Shown in pieces: positions 1 through 14,186 of a DNA stretch of 64,000 nucleotides; the first letter of the stretch is position 1, and every line of letters starts with the position of its first letter. Position numbers and translations under genes: made by a program. Below the pieces are notes generated by a model. The model had not been told where the DNA came from, made no database searches, and saw nothing but the letters and a program-made list of their open reading frames with translations. The stretch comes from Nymphaea colorata. Taxonomy: Eukaryota > Streptophyta > Magnoliopsida > Nymphaeales > Nymphaeaceae. The stretch is taken from NCBI RefSeq assembly GCF_008831285.2, contig NC_045142.1:191001-255000 (forward strand), written 5' to 3'.

Positions 1-1145
1 CTATAATTAAAAGGTCATAGAAAGAGGAACAAACTAGTTTTATCTTAACATTTCTTGAATTCCCCATGAACCACATTTAAATTCAGCATCTATGTCGAGA
101 TATGCAAATTTAATGCAACACCTCAAAGTTTTACTCTCATATCTAAGATTGTGAGAAACCTTGGAGAACTTATCAGGGGGTTGGCTAAGTGATTGAATGT
201 TCTGGTTCCTAACCTTTTTGAAGTTTAAACCGAAGCTGTTACGGGCAGGTTGGGATCTGCCAGACCGGAAAGCCGAGCCTAGTGTGAGAGTGGTTTGGGT
301 TGTTACAAATATTGTCTTTGTGTGAAATGCATAGTCCATTTTGACTCCTATTTCATTTCCCCTGCTCTATAAACCATATCGCAACTTCATAAAAAATTGT
401 CATATCACTGCATATTCAGCTCTATCCATGTGATATAGGTCAGTTATAATGATAGAACTCTTATTTCCACTTGTTTCTGTTTGTTGTTGTGTGCAAAATC
501 ATCATGTTCTTTTCAGCACATTAGTTTGTTCTTTACAGCAACAAGGCTGAGAAAGTCACAGCCCCTCCTTCCACTTTCCTCTTTGCAGGTTTCCAGTATT
601 TTATTCATAAGAGCATCAAAGATTCAGAGCTGATTGCCATTTCTGATGTTTTCTCTATCCACATAGATATGCACAGTTGTAAGCTATCTATAAATGGATC
701 TACAATCTTATGTGTCCCATAGTTATCCATAAAATCCAGGTACAGCTTCCCTTTGCACGACACTAACCATTCCAACTTATCTGTTTCATTTACTATCTTT
801 CGATGGAGTGCTAATGTAAATGGTCAATGCAAAAACAGTACCCCATCAGCTGATCATAGAAAAAATACCTTGTGGAAGGTGGCACCCTAAGGTATACAAG
901 ATACAACTTCATTCTTTATTTCACTTATCGGTGGATTTATTATTTAAGGAAAACAAGTACAAGGTTCATTGCCAAACATTAGTATCTTTTCCTTTATCCC
1001 ATTTCCCTGTGGATTTATTATTTAAGGAAAGGAAGGGACAAAGTATCCTTGTGAACATGAGTATCCCTCAAATCTGAGCAGCAAATCTACTTAAGCTTCA
1101 AAGTAAATCTGAATTGTAGCACAGAAATCCAAGTTAAAAACATAC
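1..1145. other. Left edge: probable villin intron, no exon recognised
   Basis: The villin exon at 1146-1274 ends in a good donor, so this stretch should be intron. I looked on the minus strand for the following gelsolin block (a REG..E..FW..LGGK-like segment) and did not find it. The minus-strand open frame at 40-339 encodes a basic 99-residue peptide resembling no villin segment I know. Confidence 0.5.
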
Positions 1146-4100
1146 ATTAAGATGGTCCAGCATTCTGTCAGCAATATCATGGTCTTTTGGAGAAGAAAGG
1201 TTGCCAGTCCAAACGAACATAAATGCTTCTGCCTCCAGAATATAACAGAATGATGAGTTAAGTGAACTTGAGACCTGAAATTGTGAACAACAGTGCCTTA
1301 TTTTCGTAAATCTCAAGTGCCACATACATTACCACTGCAAAGACTAAGCGCAATGTTAAACAGAAGTTATGTAAACCGCTTACTTGTATGATTGTGCATA
1401 TGCATATCCTACATGTGTATCTATACATGTTTATCTTTGAGACTGCATCAATGCACAGCTCTTTGACCCAAGCATTAGAAAACTGTGTCTGTGCTCAATC
1501 CACTGGTGAGCAACCTATTCTATGAAATGAAGTATGAGGTGAGAATATAGGCAGCCACATGGTGGTAACACCATCTGTATAAATGTGTATCTTACATCCC
1601 AGTAATGCAGTTGAGCTTTAGTTTTCTTTCATTCTGTTATCGAAATGTATCATGCAAACAGGTAACTTTGCAAATCTCAGGCTCCTCAAATTAGAAGGAG
1701 ATATGTCAACTATGTAAAAGAAAATGCAGACTTGTTGTATTTAGAAGTGGATACATTCCAGAAAGTATGGGGATTTCAAATATTGTGCTGTATTACCTTT
1801 TCATCCAATTATGCAAGCACTTATTTTCTATCATAATTCGGGATCCTACCAAACCAACTAGTCCTACGAAGGAGTCTGGCAGCCATTTACCTAGTGATGA
1901 TTTTCGCCTACATAGAATAAGATTATTGCAAAATGGTATCTTCTGTGGATTTTCCCTCCATGGAATTTCATGGGAAAGGAGCTTCCAGGTTCTGAGAGCT
2001 GAAGTACTAGAAAAGGAAACTTTTACAACCCTTCAATCAGGTCTTTCGGCTGCCAACCTGTAGACAGCATTACTTCAAAAATGCTATTCAATTTCTGAGC
2101 CTTACATCAAAAGAAGCATTGTGTTCATTAAGCAAGGTCAACAAGTTCTCTTGAGGCTGACTCATGAAAACGAAATCCACCATTCATCATGTAAAGCAAT
2201 CAATATCAAATAAAGGTCTAAATGTCATATCTGTCTTAAATTCAACTGATAAACTACGCATGGCATGAACAAAGTCAGGTATGTTTGAATCCTTTGATCA
2301 ATTACAGCATCAATTGTGTACAAATAAGAAAAACTATATTATAGGGCTTTGACCAGGTCCATGAGTCAATGCAATATATCGACCAGCATTCTGTTCTCAG
2401 GTACAAGTAATTAGAAGTCAAATTTATGCCATTCATTTTATCTACTTATATGAGGAACCAATGGTTAGTGTACCTTCACCTTGACAAATCACTGGAAAAT
2501 GCTGACATGAAAGGAACAGGTAAATGGGAACTGGATAGCCATGTCGCATGATAGTGACCCAACTTCTAAGAGGATTATCATCTCATGAAAATTCTCAAGA
2601 AGCCATTCAATAGAGGCTATGGCACAATTGTGCAGGGTATGGTGTAAATGCGGGTGAAGCATTTTTCAAAGAAAACCATGGGTGCAGGTGCGGGTGCAGG
2701 AGTATACATAAAATGGATTAACAAGCTACGTTTCTATGGTTCAATGAAAAGGAAAGCAAATTGTCAGTTGCCATACCCACACCTGAGTCAAGTTGACTCT
2801 GCCCTAACCTTTCTAAAGACCTAGGTTACTTACATGGGAGGGTAATCCTGCATGCCTCCTGCAAGCCTATTGAAACAGATGAACATACGTAACCTTCAAA
2901 AACATGTGAAATCTTGAATCTTATCAAGTTATTACCATCTTTGGAAAGCTTTTGCAGTTGCTTCATGGTTCATACTCACTGCAGAACCCAAGAAGACTTA
3001 TCAGCTCATGCTTGCATTTTCTTAACTTAGTTTCCAAATATTACAGTTTTGAGTTTGAGAATATAGGACAAACCCTTAATGTTAACACAAAGGAAGACAT
3101 TTCTTTACCATAACAGATTGGCAACAATGGACCACATAATTATTAAGATATCACATCCCTGAACTTTTTCAACTTTAGTTCCATGGACAATAATATATGG
3201 ATCAACTGGTGATAGTGGTTTATGGGAATAGGAACATATGTGGTGGCAATGTTTATCCATAATTCCATATCACCGAGCAGGTTTATGGTACTAGCTGCTT
3301 GAACTTTTTTCTGTTCAATAATCATTTCAACATACAGATTGGAGGTATCTACTACTAAACAGCTAACACAATTTTCTCAGAAGCTCAGAATTACAACATA
3401 CCAGATTAACTTGGATGGCTTGCATGTTCGCAGAACCTGTACCTTGAACTCTAAAAAGGGCAATAGAACCCTCATGATACATTTCATCAGCTATTCCATT
3501 TTGTTCAACATACTTCTTACATTCAGAACTTAGCCCACCCTGCAGAGCATATCAGAGATCATAGAAGGAGAAAATAATATACTCTTTATTTCTAGTTTCC
3601 ATGTTGTGCTTGTGACGTCATACGCACCTTGTAAATGACTAATCTCTGGAAGATGTAAAAGAACTGCACTGTTTCCTTGCCTTCAAAAAGCTGAGCCTAG
3701 TGTAAGATGAAGATGTCATCATTAAGAGCACGTGAATCAGAAAATGCTTTATATGTGCAGCAATGGATGAACTGACTTCATCTACAGTAAGGAATATGAC
3801 CTTGATTCCTCGCATGATACCATAATGAAAAAGGCAGGAAAAAACCAGAACATTGACTTCTAATAATTAAAATGACTAGCTCGGAATGCAAAACAAGAAA
3901 TCACCTCATCACACAAACATGGTCCCAACAATCACACATTTAGTACAAAAAAAAGCAACATGCGTTGAATTGAACCTATTGCACAGTTACATGACGCCGA
4001 ATATAGTGAAAAACAAGTGTGGAGCACAGGCGTTTTTAGATCAAGGCATCAATAGTATAATTCATATCAGAATTTCTGCAATATACACCACCCTATCAAT

Positions 4101-6262
4101 ATAACTACCTAAGTCATAAGAAGGTTTATTCACCTGTTTAGAGGCCTGGACAAATTAAGAATATGACGCACATAAGTTCTTTGCTTCTCCAAGAAAAGTT
4201 TATGGCCCTCACTGTGCAAAGTGCAAACAACTCATAACTTACAACTATTCATTTACAAATTCCATTTTCTTGAAGCTTGGAACCTGACATTTTATTAGGA
4301 TTACTTGTTAATTGTCCACATAGAATGGAACAATCAACCTAAGGCTCTGAAAATGTTCAGGCATAATACAATAAACAGTAGACACAGTCACATAGTTCTA
4401 GACAAGTTTTTCGTGGAATTTTTTTTCAAAATATGGCCTTTCTCAAGATAGTCTTGGAATGTTTAAAATGTCAAAATATAAAAAACACAAATAAGAGTTA
4501 TTAATAATAAGCTTTCTAGTATTCTACTTGCAAAAATGGAGAGAAATAGTAGAAAACCCTTCTTGAAAACATAAAAGAAAAACTCACACGTTTAAAAATT
4601 ATGAAAAAGAAACTTTTTGCATGTTCCAGAAAAATATAGGGAATAACGAGAGATAATCATCGCAATACTTTCATTTTTGGTAGTATTTCGAAACTATTGG
4701 TGTAGTTAGCCAATAATATTGGTTGGCTTAGAGATGGCAATAAATATTGGGGTATTCTCAAAATATTGTAGATATTTGTGAGTATGAAAATATCTTACAG
4801 AAAAGCTCTATCGAACTTTCAGCCTGCAAAACATTTTCTCTCACTTCCAGACCTGTCCTGAAACAGCAAACCTCTTTCATGAGCATTTACGGCAGTAACA
4901 TTTCAAATACATCATTGAAGCAAAAAACCAGCAATATTTTGCATCTAATTTTTGGTTGGAAATATGCACAACATGATAAGTTCATATACGAGGGAAGATC
5001 TGGCCATTGGCTTATCTTCAAAAGGAACTTGCTGTCAAAAGATTATACTTAATAATTGCATTGAAATTCCTAGAGGTCAAGCTACTAGGAAATAAATGGT
5101 ACCCTATAGACTAATTAAAGTCTAAGTATGATTTCATAAAGAAATTAAGTAGTTCCTTGGTACATAAACACTGAAGTTACAAACATTTCAAAAGACGTTA
5201 AAAGGAAATTGACACATACATGAAGCAATATCATCATCCAGGAACACAGTAGCTTATAGCTGTCCTTATTTTTGCACAATATGTAAGCTGCTTAGTTAGT
5301 TCATCAATAAACTTCAATTATATTCTGGAACCATTTGTTATACATAAATATAGGCAAATAGTAAAGGTAAATAAGTAACCAACCATAACTGGCTGACCAC
5401 CAACTGAATCAACCTGTGAATGCATGAGAGAGATAGCATCCACTCTATCCTCCTGCAGAAAACATACTTGTTTCAACTTTCAACTAGTCATGATGCAGAA
5501 AAAACAGAAGACTTATGAGGAACAAGTGAAGAAATTTAATGTATGATCCAGAGTTGAATTGAACATATTCAAGACAATTACTCCCATTTTCTGTTAGTGA
5601 ATGGCTTACAGAATTGAAGAAGGCAGAAAAATGTGGCATGATTCTGGTGTGAATTGCAAAATGTCACATGTGGTACAAATGAATGATAAAACATGTTGAC
5701 AACATACCTATGAAAAATTGCCAGCTTAGGTCATGGATTGCAAACCACCAAATGTTCCAGTACGGGGTACTTGGTTAGGAATGTGTATGCACATACAAAC
5801 ACAAATTGTAGTGGAGATCTTTTTTTAATATAAAAACATATATATATATGAAAAGTCAATGCTGCCATATGCAGGACAGTTGTAGGATGGGTAGAATCTA
5901 AAATTTTGTTGCTAAAAAGATCATAAAACATTTTGTGTGTGTGTGTGTGTGTGTAGGAAAAGTCAATGTTGTCGTGTGCTAGATAGTTGTCATATGGGTA
6001 AAGTCTAAAAAATTGTCACTAAAAAGACCATAAATCATCATTGAGACCACCGTAAACCACCACCGCATCATAAACCACGATTGATACCAATTCAGTTATT
6101 ATTTTTAAAGCGACAATTTCTTAAACTTTAACCATCCAGCAATGTTGGTACATGGCAACATTGTACTCCCCATACCCTCCGGCCATCCAGCCTTCCATCC
6201 AATCAAACGTGCTGTGAGAGGCAGGAGGATTTCTCCATCCAGACCTAGACAGACAAATCTAA

Positions 6263-6308
<46 letters not shown>

Positions 6309-9300
6309 GTATAGAAGATCATAGAAAATTTATGGAAGAATGAGGCTTCTACTACTTTTCTTACAAAAATGTGTGTTGGCAAAAAACGGTGATAGAAGTT
6401 CTTAAATTATAAAAAAATCAAAAATATTTACTTAAAAGATGTATAAATGAAGATTCATTTCTCAAGAAGAATATTGCAATGTTTGTTTTCTCATGATATT
6501 TTGAAAACATCCAGTTATGTTCCAATATTAGCATTGAGAGTTATCTTGGAGATAAAAAAAGCATGTTCTTTTAAAAATAACATATTTGTGATTAAGGTTT
6601 GAGGTTCAAAACTTCAAATAGTGGCCCATAATTTTGCTGGATATGGAGAATTACAAGCTGCAGTATAAGGAAGACAGATTTGGAAAAAATTATTAGTACC
6701 TGAAGTAGCAAACCATGTAGCCATTAGTTAGGAACAAAGATTCCTTTCACAATATCACCTTGTATGAAACAACAGTGAGCATCTTGTCATGCATGAATAC
6801 CACAGACTAATTCTAGTGAAATTTGAACCATGAGAATTCTTTAACCACTATGAAACATCTCATGTATACAAATTTCTGGAACTGATTTTTTTCATGTAAT
6901 ATTAATGGCTTTGCAATCAGTGACTGATTCAGTTCGATGCCTCTTAACTACAATTGATTCCTAAAATATCTACGTTAAACGATACTAACTAGAAAAGCTA
7001 GAAAATTTGACCTTAGTGGAAGCTATTTTAACTTTTAAATTAGGCTACATTTTTAATTCATCTCTATCATCAGAATCTGCATACGAATGACAATCAAGTG
7101 CAACTCCAGCATACAAACTGACACAAATGTAGATAGAAAGAGGACCAGGATTGATCCATCAGCAGCTTAACTAAGTTTACTCGAATCACACAGTTATCTG
7201 TCAGGCTTATATAATTTGAACAGCTAATTTTAAACAGTGTATTTCCAAAAAGAAGGATAACACACCATGGTGCTGTCACTGCCAAACCAGGCATAAAAAA
7301 TGCACTCTTCTTTTTCATCTCCAAGGTATGTGTACTGCAAAATATAACAATTCCCACTGAACAGCTTGCCTGTTTCAACAGGCACTATGGTGTGAGACGC
7401 AACTCGCCAGACCTGAATCAAGCAAAGAACTTGCTCATCAAACACTATATCGTAACAGATGAAGTTGCTCTCAGGACTTACTTTTAGGCTGCCAACGCAG
7501 TCTATATATGGCTCAGGATCCTCTGTTGGAAGCTCCCTCACATCAAAACCATGCTGTTTAAACATTGCTGTGAATAAACAAAGCATGAAACAAGTTTGTC
7601 AGATCAATGGAAAATCAAATTGTTTCTGTAAAATACAGATTACCTAGAGGTTAGAACTTTACCTGCAACTTTTCCTTTTCCTTCCTCATACAGACTTTGG
7701 GCAAAAACTTGAGGCCAGCAATCAAAATAAGTTGTAAATTTCACTGTCTCAGAACCCTCTGTCAGAAAAGTCACATTGGTACTCCTGGACCGCCCTTGAG
7801 AATGGATTGTATCCTGTAAAACAAGATAACAAGAGTAACAAGACAAAAAATGACAGCAGAGAAAATAAAAATTAAAGATTTGTATTTGTATGCACAAGCA
7901 TGACAAAGTACATAGCGGAGATTGATTGCTCGCTTTTTTTTTTTTCACTTTACCAGGTAAGTTCTGATATTATATAATTTATGGATCATCCTGCAGCCAT
8001 TTTTTTGGATTTTTAAAAAGCATGTACTTTTATTAAGAATGCTCCTTGTGCATGTATCCCTGAACATCATTTTGTAGAGTTGGCAGTCAATTAAGATTGA
8101 ATAAAAATCTGCCTGTCACTATTAGATCTGAAATCAAGGATACTTATCGCAGCCACTTACAACTATCAGTGACCTATTTGAAAGGAATCAAAATTCCTAC
8201 TTAACGATTCCAGATTTCCAGTAACTATTTCTGGTGAATGCTATGATCTGCCCCAGATTTATTACCTATAAAATCCATGCAAACACATGCTATGATAGTT
8301 GTATGCCTCCCTCAGCAACGTCTGCGTTATGAAAATTAATGATAACCTGGCCTTCCCCAGAAAAATCTCGGAAAAATTCTTCAACTTTTTTAGAAAAAAA
8401 ATCATAAAAAATAGGAAAAACTAAAATAAATGAAAAACTAACGAGAAAACAAAATGATAAAAATGATGTTTTAGTAATGATAGAAATGAAGATAAATAAT
8501 TTAACTTAAGTTTTAAACTTTAAAGCAAAATAACATAAAAATAATGAAGAAAAAACACGAAAGATTCATTTTGGAGTTTCTTAAAAAGACAGGTTTTTTA
8601 GTTTTCATTGTTTTTAACATTTTTATCAGGGTTTTTTCGAAAAGGAGGGTTTTTCGTGACTATGGTCCAGATTAACAACATAACCGTTTATGCATGCAAA
8701 GAATGTACAAGAATTAAGGACCTGACAGTGTACATTGATAAGGTGTCGAATTACCTCAACAGTTAAAATGGATTCCTTTCTTTCAGTCAGCGAAGTATTC
8801 TTTCCCATCCAAAGAAAAATCTCCCCATCACAATCAAGCATATAACATTTATCTGAGCACAGTAAATCTTTCTTCAATAGATTGTCTCCAATGAGGCACA
8901 GTTTCTTGCGAGCTACCCTGTCACGAAAGTATATCACGAGCCTATCTAAGTGAAGCATAGAAAGTATACATCTCATGATGTTTAACTTTCACCAAGAAGC
9001 TTCACAGGTAATACATAGTTGCACGCAGAAGGATTATCATATAATCAACATGTTAACATGACCATGGTTATTCACTCAGTCATGCATACTCACCAATATA
9101 GCTTTGCTGAGGAACCTTGAAGCTCTACGTTACTGAGGCTAGCTGAATTCTTTGAGATGGGAGCATAGCCGCCAAAAAGGCTCCAGAACTCGCCAACGTC
9201 AGGATCACCAACAAATTTCCCATCCTCTACATGCAATAAAGTAGTTCCTATCATCACCTACACAGTAGTCGAACAATAATTCGTGGGAAAGCTACAATTG

Positions 9301-10668
9301 TACTTACCAATTGCTGCCACATCACACTTCCCAATGTGATTATTTTCATTGATATACTGAACAACCTCCAACGCTTTTGCTCTTTGTTGTATGCGGGAAT
9401 TGCATCCACTAAAGAGGTACATTTTTGACTCCGTGTCCAGTATAAAAACATCATCGTGATTCAAAGAAGACCGTGAGAACGGCACCTGGCAATACACAAA
9501 TCAGATCCAACATGAATTATCAGCTGTGTAAGGCAGGAAACTAGATCGAGGAGGGATTGGGTGGTTAAATAAGAGATAATAATGCGTCGCTTATAGTTCG
9601 GAAGAAACTCAAGATCCCAAAACTAGAACTTTTCTTTTTGAATTGAATATAAGTAATCCATACTTCCTTGACGCGGGCAGCACGTTCTCCTTTGCACACA
9701 AATAAGCTGACCTGGTAACTTCCATTGTCAGACCTTCCAGTCTCTGAAGAAAACACTCCTTCAAGTGGTATGATACAAGGCTTGAAGTATGACAAAAATT
9801 TTTCACTTTCATGTCCTTGAACTTCTCTATACTGGACAGCATGGTAGCCTAGAGCTACATCTAGTTCAAGTGCCTTATCGGATGCCATCGTGGAATCATC
9901 CTGCCAATTTGAGGAGATATGTTAGGAAGTAACGACACAAAAAGTTGATCCTTTCGAGTTAAAATAAGAGAGTCGGTGATACCGGTTTCATATCCTTTCC
10001 AAGCCAATAATGAATATCATGATAAGGAACTCCACTTCTAAGAAAAATTGTCTGACAAAATGAAGCAAAATAAGCACAAAGTAAAGATACCACATAATGA
10101 TGCAAAAATAGACGAACCGAAGTGATACTTCTTTGGTGTCTTTATCCTTTTCGGAAAGCGAATTCGTGCACTGACTTAGTGCTGAACCAAGCAGCCCCAC
10201 ATCAAAAGGAAAAGAAAAGGAATTACTGAAAAAAAAAAAAAGGTAATCCTACTTGGGGCAGTATGGAATTATCAACCATGTTTAGGAGAAGGGAGATAAG
10301 CCGAAGAACGATTTAATTGGTTGACATAGACGACTTACATTTAAGATTATGTATGAGCTTCCACAAAAGAACTTCCCGTGAGAAGATTTAGGCACTGCAA
10401 CCACGCGAAGATTTTCTATGCACCAAATTTCTAAGCCACTAGGAACAAGCAGAGTCAAGGATACGAGCAGTCATGCGCGATAAATGAACTGTCATTTGCG
10501 TGCTTCTGTGTGTGCGCGTGCGCGTGCATAGGCAGATGAATAGGAAAAACAAGCTCTGGAGCAGAACAACGGAAACGTACGTTAAAAAAATGTGAACGGT
10601 AATAAAGGATACGCCTTCGCGCCGGCCCCTTGAAAAGCCACATCAACACCATCATCATTCAGCAACAT
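1146..10668 (-). CDS. VLN1: Villin (gelsolin-repeat actin-binding protein), VLN1-type, 3' end outside window
   Basis: Villins bind, bundle and cap actin filaments in the cytoplasm. I placed 14 coding exons on the minus strand: 10613-10668, 10339-10438, 9983-10051, 9664-9900, 9308-9485, 9094-9226, 8755-8917, 7663-7813, 7482-7567, 7266-7412, 5384-5452, 3628-3690, 3402-3539, 1146-1274. All have GT-AG borders and they sum to 1719 nt, exactly 573 codons without a stop. The start ATG is at 10666-10668. Recognisable blocks are [14 protein letters not shown] (G1 start), [57 protein letters not shown] (G2), [16 protein letters not shown] (G3), LKVWRV (G4), and [13 protein letters not shown] with VWTGNLSS (G5). 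The rest of G5, G6, the linker and the headpiece are missing and must lie left of position 1 or in exons I could not see. The wording of G1-G2 fits VLN1 better than VLN2-5 (inference from memory of the family). The short exons at 5384 and 3628 are slightly short for the family, so a microexon there could be missed. Confidence 0.92.
1275..3401 (-). other. Villin intron, 2.1 kb
   Basis: AT-rich intron between the two G5 exons. No additional exon, RNA gene or clear mobile element was seen. Confidence 0.6.
3691..5383 (-). other. Villin intron, 1.7 kb
   Basis: AT-rich, with an A-rich block near 4420-4640. The protein joins here as GGQPVM then LFEGKE, two or three residues shorter than usual for villins, so a very small exon could be hidden in it. 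Confidence 0.5.
5831..6045. repeat. Imperfect ~100-bp direct duplication split by a GT microsatellite
   Basis: A segment running from 'aaaagtcaatgctgcc' through 'ctaaaaagatcataaaacat' recurs just downstream as 'aaaagtcaatgttgtc' through 'ctaaaaagaccataaatcat'. The copies flank the GT run and are clearly diverged. Confidence 0.7.
6265..6303. repeat. AT dinucleotide microsatellite
   Basis: Uninterrupted AT repeat of about 39 bp within a villin intron. Confidence 0.95.
7814..8754 (-). other. Villin intron, 0.9 kb
   Basis: AT-rich intron with an A-rich tract at 8390-8560 of similar texture to 4420-4640. No exon was seen. Confidence 0.55.
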
Positions 10669-12170
10669 CTTTCACAGGAATATATGTCTTTCGGATCAGC
10701 ACGATACGAGTTATATATGTGTCTCGCCTATTCATGCGCCTAAGAGCGAGAATAACAGTTAATTAGATCAAACCGTGCTATAGTAATCTGAATGCAGTAT
10801 CACCGCAACAGATACACGAAGAATTAAGTCTATCTATTCCGACGTCAACAGGCAAAATCTTGGTGACATGCGCAGGACATCAACACTGCAAACTAATCAC
10901 ACGACGGATTTTGGCAACCAAACATTTGGCTGCAACAATATTCTCGTTTATATTGGATCCGAGGAATAGCGCTGAAAGTTTTGAAGTACAGGCCTCCTTA
11001 CGAAGTTCGACACTCATGCTTATGCCTTCCCCGTCTGGCATGCTTTCTTGGCAAGTGGCAACGCTGTCTTTTGCCTTCAAGTGGACTGGTATAATGCAAG
11101 AAACATTTCATAAGTTTTTCCCTAAATCTTTTCCTCAAATCCAAGCAAAAAGAATCACGCTGGCGCACGCACAGATACACGCATTATCCAATCGTGCTCT
11201 CATCTGATTTGAACAGCTCCTGAGGTATCGTCTCTATCACCGTCTGCACGTCCATCCATTGACGAAAGATCAAATTCATTCGGTGGCATAAACCAAACAA
11301 TACACTCCACCTTGCGATTCTTTGCCCTTGAATTTTCATACCAGGGAAATGAGATTCAACGAATGGATGATTGGTAAGCCATGTGCAAAGCCGCTGCATT
11401 TGTAAGTTACGGAAGTTCTCCCAAGTATGTGCATCGATCCGACCACTCCCCTGCAACTTCAGAAACACGAGTTTCCGCGCGCATATACGCTTTCCTTAGT
11501 GACTTCTCATTTCAGCTATTGAGGACTTATAGTGGATCGACAACGACGCAACTAAACTTAAGATCGTATGAACTCATCAAAATCCCGCGACGGCGAGAAA
11601 ACTAGCATGATAAGCTACAGAAGCATCAATTCTCGAAAGGAATGGACCCAGTTGAAACAAACTAGAAGATGATCATGAAACGCCAAAGCAAGAGACCGAA
11701 CAGACACCTACCTTCTCGACCAGCCGGATCTCTCCCTCTCAGGATATCGACTAGAAAGTATCCGGAGTAGAGCAATTGATAATGAAAACGTATTGTAGAT
11801 GCCGGAAACAGACCGAAGAAGACAAAAGCACGGGAAAAGGGGACAGGCTAAGGAAGAAGGAAGAGGAGGGTGGGGATGACGGTAGATTAAAGAATGGAGG
11901 GGTGACAGTGACGGCTGCAGAGATGGAGAGAGAGGGCGGCAATCAGCATGCGTGACTCGGTGGCCATGGGAGAGGGGGAGACCCCACCATCGCTGCTGCT
12001 CGACTCGACTCTGCTCTGCTCTGCCCTGCTGGCAAAAGAAGGAGGCGGGGCGGAGCAAAGGGAAAAAAAAGGTGAAAAAGAGATTTGAAAATAAATATTT
12101 ATATGTGCTTAAGGGGAGTGGGGCGCGGGAATCTTTCCTTTTCGTACTAAATCGGGAGAGAAGATAGATT
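10669..12170 (-). promoter_or_regulatory. Villin 5' untranslated region and upstream sequence
   Basis: No coding match lies upstream of the ATG. On the minus strand a good donor (GAGAAG followed by GTAGGTG) at about 11706-11713 lies downstream of a pyrimidine-rich, CT-rich block (11720-12000) typical of a plant 5' UTR exon. I infer an untranslated first exon there, spliced toward the ATG exon. The open frames at 11184-11468 and 11708-12058 are not recognisable proteins. Confidence 0.4.
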
Positions 12171-14001
12171 TTAGCAAAACGGTCCCCCTTTTATGGATTT
12201 TATTACAGAAAAGTTCCTGATTTGTACCCTTTTTGTTACGTAGTGCCGATCGCTTGATATCTTTTATGCAAAATACTGCTCGGTTGACGGTTGGCGGCAG
12301 GAACGGTCAAAAACAGAGAGAAAGATAAGACTTCTTCCGACGGAAGATCAATTTATTTTCAAAAGGTTTCGAAGCTTCGCAGTTAAAATTTGCATTCTAG
12401 AGACTTCTCTTTCTAAACAACTCTGGAGATGCGAACGAACTACTTGTCTAGATAGATGCAAGTGCAATGTGCATCAGACCTTCAGGATGACATTTTAAAA
12501 CCATATTTTAGAATTAAAACTTCTTTTTATCTCTAAAACTAAAGTTTTCCGAGTGTTCAAGTGTCATCAAAATTGAGTTTTAGGAAAAACCGAGTTTTGT
12601 AAAAATCGGAGTGAAAAAAACCTGATCCCCACCAGGTTACTCATAAAAGATGGGCTTTGGGTATGGCATCTATACAAAGAAACCGTGTTTTCAAAACTCA
12701 TCAAAAAACTTGGTTTAGATACAACCAAGTTTTTACAAAATTAGGTTGGACGATTGATTTATAACTTGTAATGATATAGTTTATCTCGGTGGTTTGAAGA
12801 AAGATGGGAATTTGTTTTATGAAATGCAAGTATTAGGCAATTTCAGACCCCGCGGCATTAGCTTCGCTGTTCTGTCTGCATTAAACTGGGGCCTGATAAG
12901 GTACAAAATGGAAGCTTCCTCTTAGAAATGACATGTTAACAGCTTCTTCCCACATGATTAACCATGCACCATTAAATATTTGCAACAAAAAGGGACTAAT
13001 TTATAGGACCAGGAAAGGTAGGGTGTCATCTAGTTGGAGGCAAATTTCCCTGGCTTTGAGAAGCTCCTTCGATGCAATTGATCAAACAAGCAAGAATATC
13101 ACAACCGACAAACATAAATTTGAATCCACAGGGGAGAGGAGGGATTCATTGCTGGAATCCAGATCTGTTTTGAATGCAGCTCAGTGGATGAGCCCGAAAT
13201 TTGATGATTTCACTCAAACGATGCTTGAAGAGAGCAATATTTTTTGCATGTGGCCGCACCGGATATTGCATATTGCCAGGGCAGGTTGCTTACACCGAAT
13301 ATTCCTTGCTTGAGTGGGGCCCCGTTTTGATCAGTATCAGATTTATGCTTCTAAACATTTGAACAATGAGGTTCCTAACATCCGAACAAGCAACAAATTA
13401 CTACTTAATTTTTTAGCAATTAACAAATATCAATTCAACCTTCGAGAGGAACAAGCCACCTCAAACTTTAATTCAAAACAGCAAAAATACTCCTCTTAAA
13501 ATACAAAAACATCTTCTGTTGGCCAATTAATAAACGGTTGTTTATGAGGGATATTCATTTGTCCCTTATATATATAAAAAAAAAATGCTTTTTATTAACC
13601 TTGTCTCTTTATGATTTTTTCTCAGATATTGAGCATTTATCTGTTTGCTATTAAAAGTTGAACGGTGGTTTATCATGTGTCCACTTGTTATGTGTCTTTC
13701 TGTAACTTTCTCCAAGTCCATTCAACGATCAAATGTGAAAACGCTACCACTTTACAAGTCAGTAATCAAAACAATGGTCTGTCTTCAACCGACTCTCTTG
13801 GAGAAAGACAAAAGATGCCTGACTCCATCCAGTGGACAGAGATTTACAATTAACAACACTTAGAAGGAACCATTAAAAATAACTATTAGCAAGTACATGT
13901 GATAAGTTGAAAATGCAAAGAGGGTGGAGTTGAAATTTTTAGGCAAGTCTCAATCTTATTTCTCATAATTCAGCTCACCTTGGTAGAGAGAGAGAGCATA
14001 T

Positions 14002-14048
<47 letters not shown>

Positions 14049-14186
14049 AAAAATCGGTGGTAGGACACAAAGAAAAAGTAGTATCGTTTTTTTTGGGGGG
14101 CACCAAGTATGGTTTAGATCTTGTGTTTATCACTCAACGTCATCGTTCCAGTCACACCGCGTGCCAAACCATTAAATACTTTCAGT
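12171..14186. other. Intergenic, no gene seen
   Basis: AT-rich intergenic sequence between villin and the retrotransposon. Short open frames at 12933-13313 and 13645-13863 are not recognisable. It ends in an AT microsatellite and the target site of the retrotransposon. Confidence 0.6.
14005..14046. repeat. AT dinucleotide microsatellite
   Basis: About 42 bp of AT repeat preceded by a short GA run at 13986-13996. Confidence 0.95.

Larger units (their letters stand above)
5453..7265 (-). other. Villin intron with local duplication and microsatellites
   Basis: 1.8-kb intron holding a diverged duplication at about 5831-6045, a GT run near 5934-5954 and an AT run at 6265-6303. No coding exon was seen. 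Confidence 0.55.

Noticed and set aside
820-1077. Plus-strand frame with an internal repeat (FHLSVDLLFKE, FPVDLLFKE)
   Set aside because: Comes from a short direct DNA repeat in probable intron sequence; no family match.
11184-11468. 94-codon minus-strand frame upstream of villin
   Set aside because: Not villin-like and lies upstream of the well-supported start ATG; probably intron of the 5' UTR.
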